The position numbers were made by a program, and so were the translations under genes. Shown piece after piece: positions 6,924-13,747 of a stretch of DNA of 13,747 nt. Origin of the DNA: Candidatus Margulisiibacteriota bacterium (GTDB lineage: Bacteria > Margulisbacteria > WOR-1 > O2-12-FULL-45-9); the NCBI GenBank assembly GCA_018817195.1, contig JAHIUL010000068.1:1-13747 (forward strand), read 5' to 3'. The stretch's first letter is position 1. Every line of letters starts with the position of its first letter. The notes beneath the pieces are model-generated. The model saw nothing but the letters and a program-made list of their open reading frames with translations. It did no database searches and had not been told where the DNA came from.

Positions 6924-7183
6924 AGGAATTGACAGAATTTAGCCAGAAGGTCTATGAAGCTGTCAAATTAATCCCAAAGGGAGAAGTCAGGACCTATGGC
7001 TGGGTAGCAAAAAAGATTGGCCAGCCAGGCGCAGCCAGGGCAGTTGGGAATGCTTTAAATAAGAATCCTTTTCCCATCGTTGTGCCGTGCCACCGGGTTG
7101 TTGCTAAAAATGGTTTAGGCGGTTTTGTCGGGGGACTGGCAGCTAAGAAAAGGCTGTTAAAAAGCGAGGGTTACAAATGTTAG
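6920..7183 (+). CDS. Minimal O6-alkylguanine-DNA alkyltransferase (MGMT domain with active cysteine)
   Basis: An 87-residue protein consisting only of the DNA-binding C-terminal domain of Ogt/MGMT. Residues corresponding to human MGMT are kept with correct spacing: Tyr26 (Tyr114), the arginine finger Arg40 in ARAVGNAL (Arg128), hinge Asn49 (Asn137), and the acceptor Cys57 in IVVPCHRVV (Cys145), followed by [14 protein letters not shown]. Alkyltransferase-like (ATL) proteins of this size normally have Trp or Ala in place of that Cys, flagging lesions for excision repair. Here the Cys is present, so real suicide alkyl transfer is possible despite the missing N-terminal domain. It overlaps the PHP gene by four bases and hisF by seven bases. 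Confidence 0.9.
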   Translation: MKELTEFSQKVYEAVKLIPKGEVRTYGWVAKKIGQPGAARAVGNALNKNPFPIVVPCHRVVAKNGLGGFVGGLAAKKRLLKSEGYKC

Positions 7184-7935
7184 CTAAGCGGATCATTCCA
7201 TGTTTGGATGTGACAGAAGGTAGAGTAGTTAAAGGGACAAAATTTGTTAATTTAAAAGATGCCGGCGATCCGGTTGAGCTGGCGGCTTACTATGATAAAG
7301 AAGGCGCAGATGAATTAGTTTTCCTTGATATCACAGCCTCATCGGATAAAAGATATATTATGCATGAAGTGGTCAGGCGAGTGGCGGAAAAGATTTATAT
7401 CCCGTTTACTGTTGGCGGCGGGATCAATGATGTTGAGACAATGCGCAAGCTGTTAGCTGCCGGCGCTGATAAAATTTCCGTTAACACCGCAGCTGTGGCT
7501 GATCCAAATTTGGTTAAAAATGGCGCGGCTAAGTTTGGCAGCCAGTGTGTTGTAGTTGCTATTGATGCGAAGAAAACTGGTAAACAAAAGTGGGAAGTTT
7601 ATACTCATGGGGGTAGGACGCCGACTGGGATTGATGCAGTTGAATGGGCGAAGAAGGTTGAGTCACTTGGCGCAGGAGAAATTTTGTTGACCAGCATGGA
7701 CCGAGATGGCACCAAAGATGGTTATGAACTGGACCTGACCAAAGCCATTGCTGACGCTGTGGAAATCCCGGTGATTGCTTCAGGCGGAGCAGGCACTGTT
7801 GAGCATGTTTACGAAGCATTTATTAAAGGCAAGGCTGACGCTGCCTTGCTGGCGTCTTTGTTGCATTATAAGGAATTGACTGTCAAAGATATTAAAGATT
7901 TTTTGGTGGATAAGGGAATTACTGTAAGACAATGA
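7177..7935 (+). CDS. hisF: Imidazole glycerol phosphate synthase, cyclase subunit HisF
   Basis: A 252-residue (beta/alpha)8-barrel protein of normal HisF length. The N-terminus [12 protein letters not shown] carries catalytic Asp11 and VVVAIDAK carries catalytic Asp130, at exactly the numbering of the Thermotoga enzyme. Phosphate-binding glycine segments FTVGGGIND (77-85) and IASGGAG are also present. HisF uses ammonia delivered by HisH to convert PRFAR into imidazole glycerol phosphate and AICAR, in the histidine pathway. No hisH or other his gene is in the window, so its partner must be encoded elsewhere. The ATG lies inside the end of the alkyltransferase gene and follows a GAGGG Shine-Dalgarno-like stretch (7166-7170). 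The stop overlaps the next start (ATGA). Confidence 0.97.
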   Translation: MLAKRIIPCLDVTEGRVVKGTKFVNLKDAGDPVELAAYYDKEGADELVFLDITASSDKRYIMHEVVRRVAEKIYIPFTVGGGINDVETMRKLLAAGADKISVNTAAVADPNLVKNGAAKFGSQCVVVAIDAKKTGKQKWEVYTHGGRTPTGIDAVEWAKKVESLGAGEILLTSMDRDGTKDGYELDLTKAIADAVEIPVIASGGAGTVEHVYEAFIKGKADAALLASLLHYKELTVKDIKDFLVDKGITVRQ

Positions 7936-8795
7936 CAAATGACGAATGCTTCGCACTGAAGTGCTCAGCACGAGGTGACGAATTAAGGAATGTTATTAAT
8001 AAGGAATTAAAAAAGTACCTTCCTAAAAAGGGGAAGTTAGCTAAGGCAATGCGATATTCTGTTTTTGCGGGAGGGAAAAGATTTCGTCCAATCCTTTGTT
8101 TGTTAACTGCCAAAGCCCTCGGTAAAAATTATAAGAAAGTTCTGCCAATTGCTTGTGCCATTGAAATGCTGCATACATTTACTTTAATCCACGATGATTT
8201 GCCGGCAATGGATAATAGCAATTATCGCAGAGGCAAATTAACCTGCCATAAAAAGTTTGATGAAGCTACTGCAATACTGGCTGGCGATGCTTTGAATACA
8301 TTAGCGTTTGATGTACTTGCTAAAGAAACAAAAAATCCTTTGGTTGTTTCAGAAATTGCTGATGCTTTGATGAAAGTAGTTGTTGGCCAGGTTATGGACA
8401 TTGAGTCTGAAGGAAAGAAAGTTAATCTTAAACAGTTAAAGACCATCCACCAGAATAAAACTGCCGCTTTATTAATTGCCTGCGTGCGCGCCTCAGCTCT
8501 CCAGCTTAAGGCAAGCTCCAATCAGTTAAGGGCTTTGACCCAGTATGCCGGACACCTTGGTCTTGCCTTTCAAATAGCCGATGATATACTGGATGTTACT
8601 TCAACAAAAAAGCAACTGGGCAAACCGGTCAAAGCTGATTTAAAGAAGGGATTTCCTTATCTTATGGGAGTGGAAAAATCAAAAAAAATGGCTGAGATTG
8701 AGAGAAAAAAGGCTATTAAAGCTTTGAATATATTTGGAAATAAAGCTATGTTTCTAAGAGAAATTGCGAGTTACGTTATTAAAAGAGAAAAATAG
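7932..8795 (+). CDS. ispA: Type II (bacterial) farnesyl/short-chain prenyl diphosphate synthase
   Basis: A 287-residue polyprenyl synthetase. It has GGKRFRP (47-53), the first aspartate-rich motif DDLPAMD (88-94) with the two-residue insertion typical of bacterial type II enzymes, followed by [18 protein letters not shown] (152-160) and the second motif DDILD (217-221). Phe83, five residues before the first motif, is bulky like the Tyr in E. coli IspA, favouring C15 (FPP) over C20 product; this is an inference. It makes the precursor of undecaprenyl phosphate and quinones in the cytoplasm. Only ATG 7932 gives a plausible start in this frame, overlapping the hisF stop. Residues 2 to about 16 ([15 protein letters not shown]) look unrelated to the family and are encoded by a short repeat. 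The family-like part begins at [15 protein letters not shown]. Confidence 0.94.
   Translation: MTNDECFALKCSARGDELRNVINKELKKYLPKKGKLAKAMRYSVFAGGKRFRPILCLLTAKALGKNYKKVLPIACAIEMLHTFTLIHDDLPAMDNSNYRRGKLTCHKKFDEATAILAGDALNTLAFDVLAKETKNPLVVSEIADALMKVVVGQVMDIESEGKKVNLKQLKTIHQNKTAALLIACVRASALQLKASSNQLRALTQYAGHLGLAFQIADDILDVTSTKKQLGKPVKADLKKGFPYLMGVEKSKKMAEIERKKAIKALNIFGNKAMFLREIASYVIKREK
7933..7983. repeat. Short repeat element translated as the prenyl synthase N-terminus
   Basis: A tandem pair of heptamers TGACAAA-TGACGAA (7933-7946) is followed by a small hairpin GCACT-GA-AGTGC (7953-7964) and a third TGACGAA copy (7976-7982). The stretch sits exactly at the hisF/ispA junction and encodes prenyl synthase residues that the family does not normally have. 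The reading frame remains open through it. Heptamers of this kind recall dispersed junction repeats; whether other copies exist in the genome cannot be seen here. Confidence 0.45.
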
Positions 8796-8851
8796 CCACC
8801 AAGACACGAAGTCACTAAGAAATTCCCTTCGTGCCTTAGTGTCTTAGTGGC
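8795..8851. repeat. Inverted repeat made of three octamers on each arm
   Basis: The left arm is CCACCAAG-ACACGAAG-TCACTAAG (8796-8819), three copies of NCACNAAG. The right arm is CTTCGTGC-CTTAGTGT-CTTAGTGG (8827-8850), three copies of the complement CTTNGTGN, with G8795 and C8851 closing the pair. A loop of seven bases separates the arms. The element begins at the last base of the prenyl synthase TAG stop and fills nearly all of the gap to trpE, so it would form a strong hairpin in the operon mRNA. There is no T-run after it, so it is not a standard terminator. It looks like a short dispersed palindrome. Confidence 0.8.
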
Positions 8852-8861
8852 GAATAAGATA

Positions 8862-10265
8862 ATGTATAACCCAAATAAACAAGAATTTATAAAGTTAGCA
8901 AAACAGGGCAATCTTATTCCAGTTTACAGGGAAATGGAGATTGGCCGGGAAACGCCTGTTTCCGCTTTTAAGAAGATCGAAGGCGAATATTCGTTTTTGC
9001 TGGAATCAATTGAAGGCGAAGAAAAGATTGCTAGATACTCGTTTCTCGCAACCGGGTCAAAAAAAGATTTACATTCTTTAAAATCACTTAAAGATATCCG
9101 CAAGTTAATCTCCAAATATCAGGCGGTTAATGTTCCTGGCTTGCCCCGTTTCCATGGCGGTCTGGTTGGCTACGTCAGCTATGATGTGGTGCGCCAGGTG
9201 GAGGATATTCCGGACAAAAACCCGGATGACATGAAACTGCCTTTAATGCTTTTCCTGTTAACCGGGGCTGTGATTGCTTTTGACCACATAAAAAAGAAGA
9301 TCTTTATTATTTCAAATGCTAATGTCAAAGGCGATCCTAAAAAAGCTTATGAGAAAGCCTGTAAACAAATAGATGAAATAGAACACAAGTTAAAGGTTCG
9401 GCTAAAACTTGATCCGTTAGCTGACAAGCCTGTTGAATTATCAAAGTTTAAATCTAATATGACGCAGGCAGATTATGAAACTGTTGTTAAAAAGTCAAAA
9501 GAATACATCAGAGCAGGGGATATTATTCAAGTTGTGCTCTCCCAGAGATTTGAAACTTCCTACGAGGGCGATCCTTTAAATGTTTACCGCGTGCTGCGTA
9601 AAATAAATCCATCTCCTTATATGTATTACTTAAAATTTGGCAGTGTCAAAATAGTTGGCTCATCCCCTGAGGTTATGGTTCGGCTGGAAGATGGAGAAGC
9701 AACTGTTAGGCCAATAGCAGGAACAAAACCCAGGGGGAAAGATCAGGCAGAAGATCAGAGGTTAGCAGAAGAATTATTAGCCTCAGAAAAAGAACGGGCA
9801 GAGCATATCATGCTGGTTGATTTGGGCAGGAATGATTTAGGTAGGGTTTGTGATTTTAACACGGTAAAACTGACAGAAAAGATGGTAATTGAACGGTACT
9901 CACATGTTATGCACATTGTCAGTAACGTTTCCGGTAAATTAAAAAAAGATAAGGATGCTGTTGATCTATTAGCCGCGACTTTTCCGGCCGGTACTGTTTC
10001 CGGCGCTCCCAAGGTGCGGGCCATGGAAATTATTGATGAGCTGGAAAATGTTAAGCGTGGGCCGTATGCTGGCTGTGTTGGCTATTTTGGTTTTTCCGGA
10101 GAGATGGACACCTGTATTACAATCCGCACAGTAATTTTTAAGGGCAAAAAAGCTTATGTCCAGGCAGGCGCTGGTTTAGTGGCGGATTCTGATCCAACCA
10201 TGGAATACCATGAAACTGTAAACAAAGCCACAGCTTTGCTTACTGCAATTGAGCTGGCCAAATGA
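8862..10265 (+). CDS. trpE: Anthranilate synthase component I
   Basis: A 467-residue chorismate-binding enzyme. TrpE rather than PabB or MenF is indicated by the N-terminal YREMEIGRETPVSAF segment and the LLES motif (46-49), which belongs to the tryptophan feedback site. Catalytic-domain motifs follow: PSPYMYYLKFG, PIAGTKPRG (284-292), DLGRNDLGRV (320-329), AGTVSGAPK (376-384) and QAGAGLVADS near the C-terminus. It converts chorismate to anthranilate using ammonia from a TrpG partner, which is not in the window. A GTG at 8847 would add five residues but lies inside the inverted repeat. ATG 8862 gives the typical MYNPNKQEF start, so I use it. No clear Shine-Dalgarno precedes it. The stop overlaps the rodA start by four bases. 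Confidence 0.96.
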   Translation: MYNPNKQEFIKLAKQGNLIPVYREMEIGRETPVSAFKKIEGEYSFLLESIEGEEKIARYSFLATGSKKDLHSLKSLKDIRKLISKYQAVNVPGLPRFHGGLVGYVSYDVVRQVEDIPDKNPDDMKLPLMLFLLTGAVIAFDHIKKKIFIISNANVKGDPKKAYEKACKQIDEIEHKLKVRLKLDPLADKPVELSKFKSNMTQADYETVVKKSKEYIRAGDIIQVVLSQRFETSYEGDPLNVYRVLRKINPSPYMYYLKFGSVKIVGSSPEVMVRLEDGEATVRPIAGTKPRGKDQAEDQRLAEELLASEKERAEHIMLVDLGRNDLGRVCDFNTVKLTEKMVIERYSHVMHIVSNVSGKLKKDKDAVDLLAATFPAGTVSGAPKVRAMEIIDELENVKRGPYAGCVGYFGFSGEMDTCITIRTVIFKGKKAYVQAGAGLVADSDPTMEYHETVNKATALLTAIELAK

Positions 10266-11500
10266 TAAATTTTAGGATGCTTAAGGTCTCTGATGTTTAC
10301 CTCTGGGGCGCTGTAAGCGCTTTAGTTGTCATTGGTCTTTTAGCGATTTTTAGTACTACCTACTCAATGCAAATCAAGCTCAATGCAGATGCCTTCTTTT
10401 TCGTTAAGCGCCAGTTATTTTCTTTATTAATCGGCGGCCTGGGATTGGCAGTTTTTGCTTATTTTGACTATAACTATTTAAAGAAGCTGGCTCCGGTTTT
10501 TTATTTGGGCATGGTTGGCCTGCTGGCTTTAATCCTTTTTGTTGATACAGGGGGCCAGGCTACACAGCGCTGGTTTCAAATTGGTTCTTTTTCTTTCCAA
10601 CCCTCAGAACTTTCAAAAATAATCATGGTGATTTCTCTGGCTGCTTTTTTTTCGGCTAAAAAGAAAATATCTAGTTTTAAAGATGCTGTTTTTCTTTTAG
10701 GACTGGTTGGTATTCCATTCCTGTTAATTTTTAAACAGCCAGATTTAGGGACTGCCTTAGTTTTTATTTTTATGCTTATTGGTATGTTAGCTTCGACCGA
10801 AGCTTCCGGTAAGTTGTTGGTTATTTTGGTTACACCGATGATTTCCGCGCTGCTTCGGCCGTTTATCTTTCTTTGGTTAGCCTATCTTGTAGTCTTGATG
10901 ATAATTTTATTTTTAAAACGGGCTTCTTTTACTGACTGGTTGATGATCCTTGGGTTAAATATCGCAGTTGGGATTGCTTTGCCGTTTATTTGGGGCATGC
11001 TGAAAACTTACCAGCAGCAGCGCATCCTTTCTTTTATTAATCCGGGTTTAGATCTGCATGGGGCAGGATATCATAGTTTACAGTCAAAGATTGCGATAGG
11101 CTCTGGCGGATTTTTTGGCACCGGGTTTTTGCAGGGATCCCAGACCCAACTCCAGTTTATCCCAGAACAACATTCTGATTTTATTTTTTCTGTGATAGGC
11201 GAGGAGTTTGGTTTTATCGGAGCAATTATTGTATTAGCTCTGTTTGCGGTTGTTGTTTGGCGGGCTTTGGTAATTGCGCGTGACGCGGATGATTCTTTTG
11301 GCAGTATTTTAGCCACCGGCATTGCAGTTATGATGGCTTTTCATATTTTTGCCAACATCGGTATGACTCTTGGGCTTTTGCCGGTAGTTGGTATGCCTTT
11401 GCCTTTTGTCAGTTTTGGCGGTTCTTCATTATTAATGAACCTGATTGCCATTGGTATCCTGCAAAGTATTGCCATGCGGCAGCACAAAATTATATTTTAG
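10262..11500 (+). CDS. rodA: RodA, SEDS-family peptidoglycan glycosyltransferase
   Basis: A 412-residue polytopic inner-membrane protein with the SEDS motifs in order: RWFQIG and FQPSELSKI (112-120), KQPDLGTAL (158-166), RILSFINPGLD with GAGYHSLQSKIAIGSGG (267-283), IPEQHSDFIF (300-309), and LPFVSFGGSSLL near the C-terminus. Asp306 in HSDFIF corresponds to the catalytic Asp262 of E. coli RodA. The YHxxQSKIAIGSGG segment marks RodA (elongation) rather than FtsW (division). RodA polymerises lipid II together with a class B penicillin-binding protein during cell elongation; no mreB, mreC or pbp2 gene is adjacent. The start used here overlaps trpE (ATGA). A second Met five codons later is possible. 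The stop overlaps the stop of the opposite-strand lptC-like gene. Confidence 0.95.
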   Translation: MINFRMLKVSDVYLWGAVSALVVIGLLAIFSTTYSMQIKLNADAFFFVKRQLFSLLIGGLGLAVFAYFDYNYLKKLAPVFYLGMVGLLALILFVDTGGQATQRWFQIGSFSFQPSELSKIIMVISLAAFFSAKKKISSFKDAVFLLGLVGIPFLLIFKQPDLGTALVFIFMLIGMLASTEASGKLLVILVTPMISALLRPFIFLWLAYLVVLMIILFLKRASFTDWLMILGLNIAVGIALPFIWGMLKTYQQQRILSFINPGLDLHGAGYHSLQSKIAIGSGGFFGTGFLQGSQTQLQFIPEQHSDFIFSVIGEEFGFIGAIIVLALFAVVVWRALVIARDADDSFGSILATGIAVMMAFHIFANIGMTLGLLPVVGMPLPFVSFGGSSLLMNLIAIGILQSIAMRQHKIIF

Positions 11501-12726
11501 AGCTTAAAAACAGCGTCAACTGAGCCGCTGGCTTCAAATGTCTCATCTTTGACCGAAATGGCAACCTGTTTAGCTTTGACCCATTCTTCTTCAGCCTCTG
11601 GCGTTGCATTTATTTTTTTCATGAAAACATTGCCGGTTAATAGGATGCTTTCTTCTCTTTCGTTATAAACAGCCCAATCCGCCCTGGCTTCCCGGTTTTT
11701 CTGCGTTACCTCAACTGAGCCTCGAGCCTGCGCATCGCCAGTTTCAGTTGAAAAAATAAGTTCGTCAGCAGTTAATATGGTTTTTTCTTCTAAAATTTTG
11801 CGGCCTTCTTCGCTTTTTAATTTTTTGCTGGTATCTTCTTTTAGGATTGCTTTGGCTTTTTCAAAAATGGTTTTAACTTCGCCTTTTAGGTCTAATTCCT
11901 TTTTTTGCTGTGAATAAATACCGTTTTGGGCAACTGCATATTTTTTGCCTTGGACAGCTTCCACATTGCCGGAAATATTAATATCTTTGGCAATATCAGT
12001 GTAGAGTGAAGCGTGTTGTGATTTGATTTCAGTTTTAATATCTACTTCAGTCAAATTAAGGTAAACGTGTCCATCAGCTTCAAACCGTTCTTCATCACTA
12101 TAATATTGTAGGAAATTAGCTGTTAGGTAGCCGTCAAGCCTTACAACTTTTACATTATTTGAGATGTCAGCAACTGATCGGTCATAATCAATTGAAATGT
12201 CCTGGGCATAAATTGACTGATTTTTTTGGTGTAATTCAATGTCTCCCTGCATAATGGAGCGTTTTTCCTTGGGAATGTATTTGAGATAATTGGCTGTCAT
12301 CCTTGTCCATTCACTTTTTGGGCGGTCGGGATTTTTTGACAGGCGCCCGAGTTCAAGATAAGCCTTAATGCCTGGGCCAAAAGCCTCGACAATTTCCGAG
12401 TGGCGGAATGCCTTGGCGCGAGGGGCTGTTAAGTCAGCGACAATAAGTTTTTCGTCCCTGTAAATCTTGCCCTGTTTAACGCGATTCAGAAATGTGGCAA
12501 TCCTGTCTTTGTCGGTCCAGCCTTCGTCAGCCAACAATTCCCAGACTTTTTTGCCTTCTTTGCGGCCGGAAACACGGGTGTTTTTGAACTCCGCGATTTT
12601 TTGCATCTTTTCAGTGGTAAAATAAGGTGATTCTTTGGGGGAGATTAAAAAATAAGCCAACCCAAGGATTACCAGGGAAAAAATACAGGCGATATAGACT
12701 ATTTTCCAGGAGATATTCTCGTCCAT
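11497..12726 (-). CDS. lptC: Long LptC/OstA-family lipopolysaccharide-export protein
   Basis: A 409-residue protein with one N-terminal membrane helix (about residues 7-28) followed by a large periplasmic part rich in short beta strands. Residues 47-115 resemble the LptC beginning (FKNTRVSGRKEGKKVWEL, then NRVKQGKIYRD). Two later stretches have the OstA/LptA rhythm of alternating DxA and GxVxV turns: SIYAQDISIDYDRSVADISN to FEADGHVYLNL (171-225) and ILTADELIFSTETGDAQARG to ILLTGNVFMKK (317-371). Typical LptC has about 190 residues, so this is roughly double and may combine LptC and LptA-like jelly-roll modules to span more of the periplasm. A lysine/glutamate-rich, probably helical segment (287-316) separates the last two. 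The assignment as lipopolysaccharide exporter is by family; no lptB, lptF or kdsC genes are adjacent. The ATG follows its promoter directly. Confidence 0.75.
   Translation of the reverse strand: MDENISWKIVYIACIFSLVILGLAYFLISPKESPYFTTEKMQKIAEFKNTRVSGRKEGKKVWELLADEGWTDKDRIATFLNRVKQGKIYRDEKLIVADLTAPRAKAFRHSEIVEAFGPGIKAYLELGRLSKNPDRPKSEWTRMTANYLKYIPKEKRSIMQGDIELHQKNQSIYAQDISIDYDRSVADISNNVKVVRLDGYLTANFLQYYSDEERFEADGHVYLNLTEVDIKTEIKSQHASLYTDIAKDINISGNVEAVQGKKYAVAQNGIYSQQKKELDLKGEVKTIFEKAKAILKEDTSKKLKSEEGRKILEEKTILTADELIFSTETGDAQARGSVEVTQKNREARADWAVYNEREESILLTGNVFMKKINATPEAEEEWVKAKQVAISVKDETFEASGSVDAVFKL
11506..11530 (-). terminator. Possible intrinsic terminator inside the 3' end of lptC
   Basis: Read on the minus strand, CAGCG and CGCTG (plus positions 11526-11530 and 11511-11515) pair around a ten-base loop that can add two more inner pairs, followed immediately by TTTTT (11506-11510). 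This would end the lptC transcript within its last codons, just before it runs into rodA. The stem is only five to seven pairs, so support is modest. Confidence 0.35.
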
Positions 12727-12732
12727 ATTTAG

Positions 12733-12762
12733 ATTATAACATGCTTGCGAATCTTATGTAAT
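12733..12762 (-). promoter_or_regulatory. Minus-strand extended -10 promoter of lptC (leaderless)
   Basis: On the minus strand TG-T-TATAAT (plus 12733-12741) is followed by six bases (CTAAAT) and the lptC ATG, so transcription would start at or next to the A of the start codon. A fair -35, ATTACA (plus 12757-12762), lies 18 bases upstream. There is no room for a Shine-Dalgarno, and the start codon choice is supported by this spacing. Confidence 0.65.
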
Positions 12763-12773
12763 AATGTTATAAT
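12745..12773 (+). promoter_or_regulatory. Plus-strand promoter of gap
   Basis: TTGCGA (12745-12750) and TATAAT (12768-12773) are separated by 17 bases, with TG one base before the -10 (extended -10). This is the strongest promoter-like sequence in the window and fits a highly expressed glycolytic gene. Transcription would start about 12780, leaving a leader of roughly 72 bases. Confidence 0.7.
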
Positions 12774-12807
12774 TTCTTTTCGCTTTGAGAAAAAATAATA
12801 AATTTGA

Positions 12808-13747
<940 letters not shown>

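Larger units (their letters stand above)
12733..12773. repeat. Perfect 10-base inverted repeat formed by the two divergent -10 regions
   Basis: ATTATAACAT (12733-12742) and ATGTTATAAT (12764-12773) are exact reverse complements separated by 21 bases. Each arm holds the extended -10 box of one of the two divergent promoters. The two -35 regions lie interlocked between them, so polymerase bound on one side would block the other. Confidence 0.75.

Noticed and set aside
7933..7983. CRISPR-like or tandem-repeat array
   Set aside because: Only three short heptamers with no regular spacers, and the stretch is translated in frame.
8795..8851. Intrinsic terminator separating ispA from trpE
   Set aside because: No T-run follows the hairpin and no clear promoter precedes trpE; the arms are made of octamer repeats.
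8847..8861. GTG at 8847 as the trpE start
   Set aside because: It lies in the right arm of the octamer inverted repeat, and the ATG at 8862 gives the usual TrpE N-terminus.

Overview
The window looks like chromosomal DNA of a free-living, diderm (outer-membrane) bacterium of moderate to low GC. A long LptC/OstA-type lipopolysaccharide-export protein implies an outer membrane, and RodA implies a peptidoglycan wall. The overall style (dense ATGA-overlapped operons mixing unrelated genes, a GH57 enzyme, oligomer-built palindromic repeats at gene junctions) resembles uncultured candidate phyla such as Margulisbacteria/WOR-1. That placement is a guess from style, not a measured affiliation. I see no rRNA, tRNA, CRISPR array, transposase or phage gene.

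Layout. (1) Positions 1-1506 hold a compact plus-strand group: the membrane-anchored end of a truncated protein, an EamA/DMT-type transporter, and a small cysteine-cluster (YkgJ-like) protein. Neighbouring genes overlap by 1-4 bases. (2) Positions 1509-5213 form a carbohydrate cluster behind an extended -10 promoter: a GH57 glucanotransferase/amylase-like enzyme, a GalT-family nucleotidyltransferase, and a shortened glycogen-synthase (GT5)-like protein that has lost all the recognisable catalytic motifs of GlgA. (3) Positions 5214-5463 hold no gene but carry a large imperfect palindromic element and the promoter of the next operon. (4) Positions 5464-11500 are a seven-gene plus-strand operon: yebC, a YcdX-like PHP hydrolase, a minimal O6-alkylguanine-DNA alkyltransferase, hisF, a type II prenyl diphosphate synthase, trpE and rodA. 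Most junctions are ATGA overlaps. One carries a short repeat that is translated into the N-terminus of the prenyl synthase, and another carries an octamer-built inverted repeat. (5) A minus-strand lptC-like gene (11497-12726) converges on rodA with overlapping stop codons. (6) A compact divergent promoter region (12727-12851) separates it from gap (glyceraldehyde-3-phosphate dehydrogenase), which runs off the right edge.

How the genes work together. The GH57, GalT and GT5-like genes suggest alpha-glucan/glucose-1-phosphate metabolism feeding glycolysis, where GapDH acts. The long operon has no single pathway: it joins translation or transcription quality control (YebC), DNA repair, single steps of His and Trp synthesis, isoprenoid synthesis and cell elongation. 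RodA and the prenyl synthase are linked through the lipid carrier used in wall synthesis. Two initiation styles coexist. The operon-leading genes gh57, yebC and lptC have an extended -10 box only 6-11 bases before the ATG and no Shine-Dalgarno, so their mRNAs are probably leaderless or nearly so. By contrast galT, hisF and gap have recognisable Shine-Dalgarno sequences.

The best candidates for something undescribed are the motif-less glycogen-synthase-like protein beside a divergent GH57 enzyme, the set of differently built short-unit repeat elements at gene junctions, and the symmetric divergent promoter between lptC and gap.
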